The notes under the pieces: generated by a model | What the model was told of the DNA's origin: nothing | What the model saw: the letters and a program-made list of their open reading frames with translations, nothing else | The model's database searches: none | Part shown: positions 1 through 9,918 of the stretch, one piece after another | Position numbering within the stretch: position 1 is the first letter of the stretch | How the letters are laid out: every line of letters begins with the position of its first letter | DNA from: Anastatus disparis | Lineage: Eukaryota > Arthropoda > Insecta > Hymenoptera > Eupelmidae | Assembly (NCBI GenBank): GCA_017163975.1 | Contig: JAFFSR010000033.1 | Coordinates: forward strand, 450,001-514,000 | Direction: 5' to 3' | Length of the DNA: 64,000 nucleotides | Translations under genes and position numbers: made by a program

Positions 1-720
1 GTAATCAAGGTTGGTATCAAATAAATTGATATTTTTTGTATACAGTATTTGATCTGTTTCATTTTTCGTATTTAGTGTTTCATCAATTATATCACACAAA
101 ACTATATCATTATGAATTTCTGGCATCACTTCCTTTTTAGTATAGCTATTCGTATCCTTCATTTTATCAGAACCTAATTGAATAATCTCATTATTATTGA
201 CTTGAGGAGGATTGTTAAGTAAATGTGATAGATGCGATAAATCTACATATTCATCTGCCATTCTCATTACATTTATTTTATCTTTTTGGTTGGTTTTTAT
301 ATCAGATTTTGTCTCGATTCGCTGATCGAAAAAAACTGATGATTTAGAACTTATACTTGATTCATTTGGATTTGTATTATTAATTGGTTTGTTCTCAGAT
401 GTTTTTACTGATTTCACAATTCCTTTCTTCAAAACTTCGTAATAACCTTTTACTTGTGAGAATTTTTTTCTATATACATCATAACAACACCGAACATATT
501 TTTTCAAAGTCTTGTGATGTAATTTATCCTTTTTAAGAATAAAGTAACATACTTGTAACCAAATTGAATTTTTTCCGTTATAAATTTTAGAATTTTGTGA
601 TTTGTCAAATAGTTCCAAATCTTTGTTAATCAAATTCGGATCTGATATATTGTTAAATAAAGCATCTGCAACACTTTGTGGATGAATAAAGTGACTATAA
701 GATTTAGCCTTCAAACTCAT
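1..720 (-). CDS. Unrecognised ORF, cut by the window edge
   Basis: A reading frame starts at ATG 718-720 on the minus strand and stays open for 240 codons to base 1, with no stop inside the window, so the C-terminus is missing. The protein is rich in Lys, Asn and Ser and begins MSLKAKSYSHFIHPQSVADA. A basic, aromatic stretch (residues 50-100) contains KKYVRCCYDVYRKKFSQ; the rest is acidic and low in complexity. I recognise no family. It is divergent from the DDE transposase that begins about 170 bases away. Two-gene DNA transposons of the Harbinger and ISL2EU type carry a transposase plus a second protein, so this may be the second protein of the same element. That is inference from position only. 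Confidence 0.5.
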   Translation of the reverse strand, partial: MSLKAKSYSHFIHPQSVADALFNNISDPNLINKDLELFDKSQNSKIYNGKNSIWLQVCYFILKKDKLHHKTLKKYVRCCYDVYRKKFSQVKGYYEVLKKGIVKSVKTSENKPINNTNPNESSISSKSSVFFDQRIETKSDIKTNQKDKINVMRMADEYVDLSHLSHLLNNPPQVNNNEIIQLGSDKMKDTNSYTKKEVMPEIHNDIVLCDIIDETLNTKNETDQILYTKNINLFDTNLDY

Positions 721-847
721 CTTGGAAAGTAGAAGTATAGAATAGAGTCAAAATTAAAAGTAATATTTACAGCTGCAACTTAACTTAGTGTTTATATTAA
801 TTATTTTTTATAATAAATATTTTGAATAAAGATTAGTTAATGGTTTT

Positions 848-3093
848 ATGCGTTTAGTTAATATTCTGATATTTAAACTACTACATTTAAAGATGGATGA
901 AACGGAGAAAAATATTGACGGTTGCGATGGTAGGGAATCGACAAGTGATTTGAAGTTACAAGAATCAATGGATATATCTGATTTTGAATCCGTTGCAGTA
1001 TTAGAAAAAAATGTTCGGTTTGTTTTATAGATTTGAAAAAAAAAGCTAGAAATAATTATATTATCCGTGAAAATGATGTATTTTGTAAGAAATGTTATCG
1101 TGCATTATTCAATAAAATAAATGATAAGCCTAGAAAATCTTCGAAGAACCTTCGAAATGATAACGCATCAGACAATGTATATGGTAGCAGTACTTCTTTT
1201 GATGAAAGTTCCAGTATATGTGATAAAATGGAATCAGAATCATCTGTTAGAATATCATTGTTACCTAATATAAATACTCATAGCAATGATAATGATTACA
1301 TAATCATGAATCTTCCTTCGACATTAAGTTCTCATAAATTATGTATTTTTCGATGCTTGCACGTTTCAAATCTGCGAGTGATCCCAACGAATGTGCGAAT
1401 ACACATATTTTCAATAACTGGCATTCACGTACCAATAGAATCTCGATGTTGCAGTTTTCATTTTACAAAACAAAATACATTAGATGATTTACAAATAAAG
1501 ATTTTAATTGCAGAACACGAAAATTCAAAAATAACTGTAAAGGAGATTACTCATTACATGAATGCTTTACGTGAAACAAAACCAGTGAATAAATTGAATG
1601 ACAATTATTTTGATATCTTAACAGATTTGGAACTTACTTGTATTACAGGGCTTGATAGAAACAATTTCAAAAATTTGTTGGATCATATAAATGAAATAAA
1701 AATGAAACAATCTTTTGCGTTGGGAATATATTTGTGGAAGTTAAGGCATGGAATCAGTAATGAAATGATTTCTTCTATTTTTGGTACGTCAAGATCAACA
1801 ATAGAAAGGTACATGAAATTAGTACGGTCAGCGTTAACAAAAAACTTTGTGACAATGCATATAGGAATACAGAATAGAAAAAAATTTTTGGAGTGTCAGA
1901 CTTCGATTTCAAGATACTTGTTCCCGGAAAGTGAAAATGGAGCGTTGATCACTGTATGGGATGGTACTTATATCTACATTCAGAAAAGTAGTAATTACCG
2001 CTTCCAAAAAATTTCATATAGCAGTCACAAACATCGATGTTTGGTAAAACCAATGATCGTGACAACTACGAATGGCTATATTGTTGATGTATACGGTCCA
2101 TATTCAGGTAACTACTCCGATTCTAAAATTTTAAATAACGCAATGTTGGAAGATTCTTTTAAGAAATTGTATCTTCCAGGCGATATTTTTATAGTAGATA
2201 GAGGTTTCAGAGATGTGGTACAAACATTAGAAAGTAATGGCTACACGGTTAAAATGCCTTATTTTCTTGATAAAAATAGCAAACAATTGACGGTTGAACA
2301 AGCGAATAAAACGAGAATTGTAACAAAATTAAGATTTGTAATTGAAATCGTTAATGGAATCTTGAAGTCGAGATTTAGAATATTTGACCACGTGTGGTTT
2401 AATAAAAGCATACCACACTTAATGGAAGATTTAAAAATTGCCTGTGCAATTTATAATTCGTACTTTAACCGAATAGAATCTGATATAAGCAATTGCGATT
2501 TTATAGCTGCTTCATTGATACGTGACGTTTCAAAACCTAATTTGCTGATGAACCTGATATATGACACAAACCTATTTAAAAAAAGGAAAGAATTTTCTAC
2601 TATGAATGTAGATACAATACCAGAATTTCCAATTTTGAGTTTTGAAAATTTATACAATATAGCATTAGGTTCATACCAAATAAAGCAAGCTGTATCGTAC
2701 TATGGTGAGCATATAAATGCAAATGGTAAATATGAAATAAAAATACACACTGATATAGAAAATATTAATTTTGAGAAATACAAAATTACGATCCAACGAC
2801 CATTGCTCGTAAAAATAATACTTTTATCAAGACATTCCAAACAGGTACGTTATTCAGCATTTATACTTATAGATCTTCAAAAAGAACAAACAGACGCCGT
2901 GCAACATTGGTACTGTCAATGCAAAAATGGAGCGAGGACCGTAGGATGTTGTGCACATATAATGTCTGTATTGTGGTATTTAGGCTACGGTCGTCATTTA
3001 GCTGACATACGTGAACCTGCTACGTTTTTAAAAAATTATTTTTTAAACGATTACGTGCCAATAGATAGTGATAAAAGTGACGATGAATTATAA
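848..3093 (+). CDS. DDE transposase of Harbinger/ISL2EU-like type with C-terminal SWIM zinc finger; N-terminus needs a splice or frameshift
   Basis: The 686-codon frame 1033-3093 has a helix-turn-helix (about residues 230-262, ending GTSRSTIERYMK) and a DDE_Tnp_4-type nuclease core. Candidate catalytic residues are D310 (WDGTY), D389 (VDRGFRD) and E438 (EIVNGILKSRF); the 48-residue D-to-E spacing fits Harbinger-like enzymes. A SWIM finger follows: C628, C630, C640, H642 (CxC...CxH). The family cuts and pastes DNA in the nucleus. The frame has no ATG at its start. A 60-codon ORF at 848-1030 (second ATG at 893) lies in another frame. In the main frame just upstream, codons at about 1003-1095 show two CxxC pairs (CSVC, CKKC), so the real protein probably includes them. 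A short intron with acceptor TTGCAG at 993-998, or a frameshift, would connect the two. The acidic tail ends at TAA 3091-3093. Confidence 0.75.
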
Positions 3094-3420
3094 ATATAGA
3101 GAACAAAAGAACACAATAATATAAGTAAAACAATAAACAATAAAAAAACAAAAAAAATACGAAAAAAAATTATAAAAATTTTTAAAAAATTAAAAAAAAA
3201 AAATTAAAAATGGAACCGTGCTTTGCCACGTCCTCGTCGTGGTTCCGGGTTCGGCAGAGTGCAAAGCATCACAAAATATACAGCGCAAAGATATTAAAAA
3301 TGCAGATAAAGAACAAAAATTATACAAAGACACTAGCTTTTACTAATAACTTTCGATCAAAACAACGTGCTTATTAAAAATGATTAAAAGGTTCCTAAAC
3401 AACGAAAAGAACTCGGGGGA
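3094..3420. other. A-rich tail and degenerate satellite edge
   Basis: No gene seen. The first ~110 bases are A-rich, with poly-A and poly-T runs suggestive of a 3' UTR for the upstream transposase. A short GC-rich island lies at 3210-3260. The last ~80 bases (tttcgatc...aacgaaaa) weakly resemble the end of the satellite half-unit that follows, so they look like a decayed repeat edge. Confidence 0.4.
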
Positions 3421-4480
3421 TGAAAAAATTGGTATTAATAAATTGTAATTAATTCTCCACAGGGGTGCGGCCCTGAATTGAGAAGAGTGTAATTTTGAAG
3501 CTTGTATAAACATCTTTAATTTACATCTTTGTATCCCTTAAAAAAATTGTGCAAAGGGGGTTAATAAGCAATAGTTTGTATACAGGTTGTTATATAAAAA
3601 AATCCATAATCCCACTTTTGACAATGTTAAGGATGCGGCCCTGAATTCAAAACTGTACAGAATAGTGCCTTTTTCAAATAGCTTTCGATATGCATAGCGA
3701 TTTTTTAAATTAAATTGTGCAAAGATTTCTAATTAACGAAAAAACCGTAGGGGATGAAAAAATTGGTATTAATAAATTGTAATTAATTCTCCACAGGGGT
3801 GCGGCCCTGAATTGAGAAGAGTGTAATTTTGAAGCTTGTATAAACATCTTTAATTTACATCTTTGTATCCCTTAAAAAAATTGTGCAAAGGGGGTTAATA
3901 AGCAATAGTTTGTATACAGGTTGTTATATAAAAAAATCCATAATCCCACTTTTGACAATGTTAAGGATGCGGCCCTGAATTCAAAACTGTACAGAATAGT
4001 GCCTTTTTCAAATAGCTTTCGATATGCATAGCGATTTTTTAAATTAAATTGTGCAAAGATTTCTAATTAACGAAAAAACCGTAGGGGATGAAAAAATTGG
4101 TATTAATAAATTGTAATTAATTCTCCACAGGGGTGCGGCCCTGAATTGAGAAGAGTGTAATTTTGAAGCTTGTATAAACATCTTTAATTTACATCTTTGT
4201 ATCCCTTAAAAAAATTGTGCAAAGGGGGTTAATAAGCAATAGTTTGTATACAGGTTGTTATATAAAAAATCCATAATCCCACTTTTGACAATGTTAAGGA
4301 TGCGGCCCTGAATTCAAAACTGTACAGAATAGTGCCTTTTTCAAATAGCTTTCGATATGCATAGCGATTTTTCAAATTAAATTGTGCAAAGATTTCTAAA
4401 TAACGAAAAAACCGTAGGGGATGAAAATTTTATCACAAATGAAATCAGTTTATCACGTGAATAAGAGTGCGGCGCTGAGT
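3421..4480. repeat. Dimeric satellite: three 334-bp units, each of two ~167-bp halves
   Basis: The phrase tgaaaaaatt begins at 3421, 3755 and 4089 and recurs in altered form at 4422, giving periods of 334, 334 and 333. The units are almost identical; one base is missing near 4266. Inside each unit the core tgcggccctgaatt occurs twice (3465 and 3633; 3799 and so on to 4300, then a diverged copy at 4467), spaced 166-168 bases. The phrase attgtgcaaag likewise recurs at 3546 and 3714. The array is therefore a higher-order repeat built from two diverged ~167-bp monomers, like many centromeric or heterochromatic satellites. Confidence 0.9.
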
Positions 4481-6449
4481 TAGAAAAGATTTCATTGATT
4501 GGTTTATCATATTTCCTTCTATTTAATCTTCGATTTATTCATGAAATAGTGTGGAAATTATTTTTTATCGTATTTAAGACAAAAATTATTTTGTTTTGGT
4601 TACAAAAATTGATAATTGAATATCTCAGCTTCCCCGGGGGTGAGAGGGTCGAATTTTTTTTTAAAATTCAGGTTTTTTCATGCCCTTGACATTGGCATAG
4701 GTTTCATACGTTACCTCAAGGGGGCACGATTTCTATATTCCCGTGAACATCCTCCTTTTAAAAATTTTCTTAAAAATTTTTCATTTTTCATTTTTTTTCC
4801 ATTTTACTTGATAGATTTTCTCTAAAATTTGTATACAAGTTATTTGCTACTGTCTTTATAAAACAAGTTTTTGAAAAATTATTTTCTTGGAGTAGCTTTT
4901 GGATCACTTCTTTTGATTTCTGATTCAATGCTTTTACTTACTCTTTTTTTACTTCCTCACTTCCTCTCTGTCCTTCTATCTCAGATTGATCCTCATTTTT
5001 AAAATATATTCATACATCCTTGCCTCTCTCTTCCTATTTCCTAATCATTCTCTCACATTCACTAATTTTTCTTGAATAGAAATTGTATTTTGAATTACAT
5101 TTAAAAAAATAAAATCAAATTACTTTAACTCAAAGAGCTCTATGAGAAAGCATTGCGCCAAAGCACTTGGCAGCGTTTTTTTTTATGTTTTATATATATT
5201 ACAAATTTTATTTATTTATTGTGATAACTATAATGTTTCTTTTATCAATAGAGGTTAGGCTTCTTTTTATAGAAATGGAAGAAGAAAATTATTTTAATTA
5301 TTTGAAATATCAATTTATTTAAACTGCGATGAATATATCGCCCATTTTCTATCAAATCGAAAGATCAAAAATTTTTTTTCGCTAAAAATTGGTAAAATGG
5401 TTCTTTTCCATACTATGAACCACTCAGAATTTTTTTTAGATTTTCTTAGTACCTATTTTTAGAGCACTAAAGCTTCAAAGTTGAGCAAAAATCATATTTT
5501 TGACATTTTTGACTAATTTTAAGCTTAAATTACTCACTTAAGTTGCGTTTTAAAAATTTATTACTAAAAAACATATTTCTTCAAAATATTCTAAATTTTG
5601 AGAAAAAATTAATTTAAAAGTGCTAATGTAGCCATTTGCTCAGCTGAAGTGATTTAAAACATTGAAATACCACTTTTCAAGGTTTCGAACCATGATGTCA
5701 TGTCCAAGGAAATCATCAAAGTAGGTAATATATGTATAAATATGGCCTATGAATTTTAGAGTGGACATCCTGGGCGATCCCTTAGAAAACATTGAAATGT
5801 AATTAAAAATAATGAAAAATGTGATTTTTAGCTACATTTACTCATTTTAATGTTAACTTGTATTCAACGGTTGCAGATGTTTTTTCGCAAACATTCGTAG
5901 AATTAGTTGTATACTTTAAAAATATTAAAATATATAAAAAAGTATTTTCTGAAAGATTTTGAGTGAACTATACTTTGAGATTTTTTTAACAAATCATATG
6001 CCACCGTAGCACATAAAAAATATACTTGAATGCTGAATTTAAAAAAATCTATGCTCATTTCATAGTTTAAGGCTATATCATACTGCTAATATTTCCAATG
6101 ACACATGGTGACAGGTAACTATATGTGAAATTCTTTTTCTATGAGATTCAGAACGGATCAGGCCTTTCTTATTAGAAAAAAATTTAATGTCATTGAATTT
6201 CTTGAAAATTATGATATCCTTTGTTTATTTGACTGAAACGATTTGGAATATCATTTTTGCTTTATTTCTTTTATAATTTCAACATAATCTATCTCAAGAT
6301 ACAATAACTCTTTAAGGGATAATTAATTTAATTTTTAGTCATAAAATAATTTTACATATTGAATAATGTTAATAGTCCAAGAGATAAGACTGGATCCGCT
6401 TTGTACTGATAATTAATCACATTTATTATTGCATTTTCACAGCATAAAT
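4481..6449. other. AT-rich stretch without recognised gene
   Basis: Only short chance ORFs are present, with long A/T homopolymers and no recognisable domain. A GC-rich patch (ttccccgggggtgagaggg) lies at 4629-4648. I see no clear inverted or tandem repeat here. Confidence 0.5.
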
Positions 6450-7520
6450 AACTTAACTGTGTAACTAACTAATATTTAAATTCAATCCCTTATACGCTGA
6501 ACACAAAATAATCGATCATATGCCTATACCTTTTTCTTAGATGTATCAGTTACAAGATGTAAAACTAAAAATGCACTTTTACTTATATGTTAGAACTTTT
6601 TGTGTTAATTTATGAGAATATTGCTAATTATTATTCAATTTGAGTTCAACTGATTTCATCCACTAGGATATTGATTCACAAATTGTCTTATACTGATCTT
6701 CAACGTACTGAAATACAAAGAGACATGAGTTATATATCACTGACTATCAGAAACGTAAATTAAATAGTAATATATATTAGTCTCTATTATATATTGATTA
6801 TAATTATTTGTTTTAATTGATTCCAAGTTTTTATACAGTATATAATTACATATAATTATTATTGCTGTCACATCATTAGAATCAATGACAAATTTTCAGA
6901 AAATACAAATTACGATAATCAATTTCCATAAAATTATAATGTGCATTATTAATATAACAATAGTCGAATACATTTAAAAAATATAACAAGAATTAGAATC
7001 AATCATTTCTGAAACTGAACTTAATAATAATATCAGTAGATACTTCAATCTTAACAAAACTCATTAAATAACATTCAAGTCAGTGTGTTCTATATAAGAA
7101 TATTATCATTTACCTGTTATTCGCATCCATATTATAATATTATTCACCTGCACTGATACAAAAAGAATGCTTGCTCGAAAGGTTTTGAATATATTTAAAA
7201 AATATGCATGTTATAATTAAAATATAGATTCTGAAATTCTTCATTTACCGTATATTTAAAAATTTAATACTGATATATAAAACTGTAGAAACATAGATAT
7301 AATAATTAATGAATTATGTTCAAATGGAGTATACAGAACAAGAAAATAATTTGCATTTCACATTGCCACTTTCTATTGGATAGTAAATAAAGAATTTTAG
7401 TTTCGTATCTTGAAACTGATACATCTAGGAGAAAGGCATATAATTGATCATTTTGTATTCAGCGTATAAGGGATTGAATTTAAATATTGGATAGTTATAC
7501 AATTTAGTACAATATATACA
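6450..7520. mobile_element. Inverted-repeat (foldback) element, ~125-bp arms
   Basis: The left arm (about 6450-6575) contains aaattcaatcccttatacgc. The right arm (about 7395-7520) contains its reverse complement gcgtataagggattgaattt. Homology extends outward through taactaactaatattt / aaatattggatagtta and inward past gatgtatcagtt / aactgatacatc. The ~820-bp middle is AT-rich with no ORF. The layout suggests a non-autonomous foldback element. I could not define a target-site duplication. Confidence 0.65.
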
Positions 7521-7548
7521 TATATATATACATATATATGTGTATATA

Positions 7549-7780
7549 AAACCGGTCTTTTGAATGCGCGATACCCCGCGCTCGTCAGTACTGACTTCGG
7601 GTCGTATCCAGCGCATGTCGAGGTGTGTGACAGTCTCACATTGTTACCCCCTCCCTTCCATTACCGTATGTATTATGGAAATTGGTCTTTTGAATGCGGC
7701 ATTAAAAAGACCGGTCCCGCGCACAAAATATACAGGAGTCCATAGCAGCGAACTGTAGCGCGCATTCAAAAGACCGGTTT
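7549..7780. mobile_element. 232-bp MITE with TA target duplication
   Basis: Perfect terminal inverted repeats of about 22 bp start aaaccggtcttttgaatgcg and end with the reverse complement. TA flanks both sides (7547-7548 and 7781-7782), as in Tc1/mariner-type insertions. An internal echo of the same motif pair lies at 7685-7718 (ggtcttttgaatgcgg ... aaaaagaccggtc), so the element is partly self-repeating. The short ORFs inside it are shadows of the repeats. Confidence 0.85.
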
Positions 7781-7927
7781 TACTTACTTATACTGCGACG
7801 AGTATACATACCCGCGCATTTCAAATCTCCCACCTAACGGCCAGCTACGATAGAACAGTTATTCTGAGCTCAGTCGCTAGGCGGCAACCTCGAACATCGT
7901 TGCACGGAACGGGAAAAATGAGGCCAG

Positions 7928-7970
7928 AGTATATAAGAAGCCGAGAAGCTATCCAGAGCAGAGCAGTGTA
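7928..7970 (+). promoter_or_regulatory. TATA-box core promoter
   Basis: TATATAAG at 7930-7937 sits in GC-richer sequence, followed about 30 bases downstream by gagcagagcagtgtag, a plausible initiator (TCAGT-like). Dense pyrimidine/purine tracts (ctctctctttacc, gagagagtgagac) follow. It fits the U3/R border of the LTR-like region. Confidence 0.45.
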
Positions 7971-8259
7971 GACTACGGTCTTCCCTCTCTCTTTACCTAA
8001 GTGAGCACACAAGGCTAAGAGAGAGTGAGACAGGTAGTAGCTGGCTGCCTTGGCTTGTGGAGCACCACAGCTTAGGCAGAGCTTCTCTCTCTTGCACATG
8101 AGGGTAGACCAAGTGCGCACACAGATCTGCACTACAGTGCAAATGCTGGCAGTACTAGAGTTACGTCAAGTGAGCACATAGGCGTAAATCTACCTGCTTA
8201 GAGCACACTTGCAACCTTTTGCCGTCGCCGCAATGCTAAACTTGCGCCGCTGAATGTAA

Positions 8260-8700
8260 GGGTGACGTCCACCCAAAAATATCATATTCTATTTCACATT
8301 TCGCCACTAGCTCAATTAAAGGTGTCGTCTACCCATAGTTTGTCGCGTCCGGGTTTACGTGGACAATAGAATAAATTCAGGGTGTCGTCCACCCATTACA
8401 TTTTATATTAGTTCAAAGGACTCCATCCGACTGCGTGTAAATATTAGAACTTAGAATAAGTTAAGGGTCTCGTCCACCCAATACATTTTGTTATGTTAAT
8501 TAAAGGACTCCGTCCGACTGCCGCGTAGTTATTAAGATATTAGAATAAGTTAAGGGTATTGGCCACTTATTGTCTTTACATCACTTAAAGATCCCGCGTG
8601 CCTATAGAGATTCGTAATTTGGATAATCAAGGGAGCCGGCTACCCATCATTATTATTACCGTAGGATTAAGAATAACGATATTAGGTGCCGTTGCCTATT
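8260..8700 (+). repeat. Series of small hairpins with tcgtc-type loops
   Basis: The repeated phrase ggg-t-g/c-tcgtc-cac-ccc forms short stems at 8260-8274 (GGGTG/CACCC), 8321-8334, 8380-8394 (GGGTG/CACCC) and 8465-8479 (GGGT/ACCC). Related stems follow at 8505-8515 (GGAC-tcc-GTCC), around 8629-8644 (GGG...CCC around agccggct) and at 8684-8699 (TAGG...CCTA). The first four share a five-base loop (acgtc or tcgtc). Intervening text repeats loosely (ttagaataagttaagggt). Confidence 0.6.
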
Positions 8701-9217
8701 AGTATCATTGTAATTAGTTATTAATCATTTGTCTCTTTTTGTTTTGCACATTGTTGTAGGTAAAAGCCGCTGGTATATTTTAGACCGTCCAGGCCGTAGA
8801 ATATATTAGTTAAAAATAAACTATTATTCAGATTTATTTGAGATTTATCAATTGATTTGATTCTTTTATTAAATAGCCATCAAGTGGCAAGATAAATGAA
8901 AATCTATTTACTTTGTAAATTATATTTTTATTTAAGGTTAGGTTAGTTTATTTGCATTATATAAAAAATAATAGGTTTAGTTTTGATTAACAAGTTATTA
9001 TTATTTCGTTATTGTAATCGTCGTTGTACATGAGTTTTATGAGTACAATAAAGCCAAGGTACTCCCTAGTATAACCAAACGTGTTAAACCCGGTTACTTT
9101 TCTTCACTTTCTACCGACCGATCCCTCCAACTCCTGCCGATCTTACCCTGGTAACTCACTGAAGCGTCTGGCAACAGGAGTTAACACGTATTTCCCCCTT
9201 CCGAAAGGAAAAAACGT

Positions 9218-9273
<56 letters not shown>
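9218..9273. repeat. (TA)n microsatellite
   Basis: Nearly pure alternating T and A for about 55 bases. ORFs that run through it on both strands are artefacts. Confidence 0.95.
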
Positions 9274-9279
<6 letters not shown>

Positions 9280-9397
9280 TTATTATCATATTCCAGATAA
9301 ATCTTGAAAAATTGCATAAGATTTCGCAAAATAAATTCCAACAAAAAAAAATAATTAAATATATAAAGAGGATAATTTCATATATGTGATCACCTGA

Positions 9398-9592
9398 CTA
9401 AAAAAGGTCAACACAAGATACGGTGAAAAAATTATTGTTGGTTTAGAAGACGATTTTCAAATTTTTATACCCAATCGGGTATCAAAAAAATTAATTGAAA
9501 ATGAAGATTTTTTAAATGATGTCATGGATAAAGTGAATAAACGAAAATTATTGTTATCAATCAAAAATCAAAATATTGAATTCGCACGATGA
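9398..9592 (+). pseudogene. Small unrecognised ORF fragment near Polinton remnants
   Basis: The frame opens after a stop at 9395 and runs 64 codons to TGA at 9590-9592, with no initiating ATG at its start. The peptide includes EKIIVGLEDDFQIFIP and ends NQNIEFAR. It has normal amino-acid composition despite its AT-rich surroundings, so it looks like the C-terminal remnant of a real protein. It lies between a microsatellite and a Polinton-like chromodomain fragment, and probably belongs to that element. I do not recognise the family. Confidence 0.35.
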
Positions 9593-9699
9593 TATTTTTT
9601 CTATTATATATTAAGTATACGCTGTATTTATTGTTGAAAAAAAAATGCAAATAAATAAAAGATCATTATATATATATTATGTTTACTTGACTCAAGAAC

Positions 9700-9807
9700 T
9701 TTATTATTGTGGAAAAAGTTTTGAAAAAACGAGGAAATCAGATTTATGTAAAATGGTTAGGGTTTGATAATTCACATAATAGTTGGATAAATAAATCAAA
9801 TTTGTAG
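9700..9807 (+). pseudogene. Chromodomain fragment, probably the C-terminus of a Polinton-type integrase
   Basis: Thirty-five codons to TAG at 9805-9807 read FIIVEKVLKKRG, then IYVKWLGFDNSHNSWI. The VEKVL...VKW.GF...NSW pattern is the core of a chromodomain, in which the aromatic residues bind methyl-lysine. Integrases of Polintons/Mavericks and some Gypsy elements end in such a domain. The next-door DNA polymerase B remnant points the same way. The fragment has no start and lacks the integrase core; it converges on the polymerase with about 110 bases between the two stops. It could instead be an isolated chromo fragment. Confidence 0.5.
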
Positions 9808-9918
9808 CATTGAGAAATAAATGTACACATATAACATATATTAAAAGTGTTTTTTTTATTTATTCCTTAAATTTTACAATATAATTTAAACAATCATTTT
9901 TAATATATTCAAATTACT

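Larger units (their letters stand above)
7800..9168 (+). mobile_element. LTR-like leader or solo LTR with TATA promoter, hairpin series and polyadenylation signal
   Basis: This GC-richer island contains, in order, a TATA box, a ~1.1-kb transcribed-looking region with repeated small hairpins, an AATAAA at 9047-9052 and, at 9169, tggcaacaggag, which could be a tRNA primer-binding site because such sites begin TGG. The order matches U3-R-U5 plus PBS of an LTR retroelement. No matching second LTR or gag/pol is visible next to it, so it would be a solo or remnant LTR. The alternative is an unrelated promoter and 5' UTR. Confidence 0.4.

Noticed and set aside
3421..4480. CRISPR-like regular repeats
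   Set aside because: Units are contiguous 334-bp satellites without unique spacers, in a eukaryotic context.
7845..8132. 95-codon minus-strand ORF
   Set aside because: Overlaps the TATA promoter and leader of the LTR-like region on the opposite strand; no domain.
9081..9389. 102-codon ORF through the (TA)n tract and its minus-strand counterpart
   Set aside because: The peptide is mostly Ile-Tyr repeats from the microsatellite; no domain.
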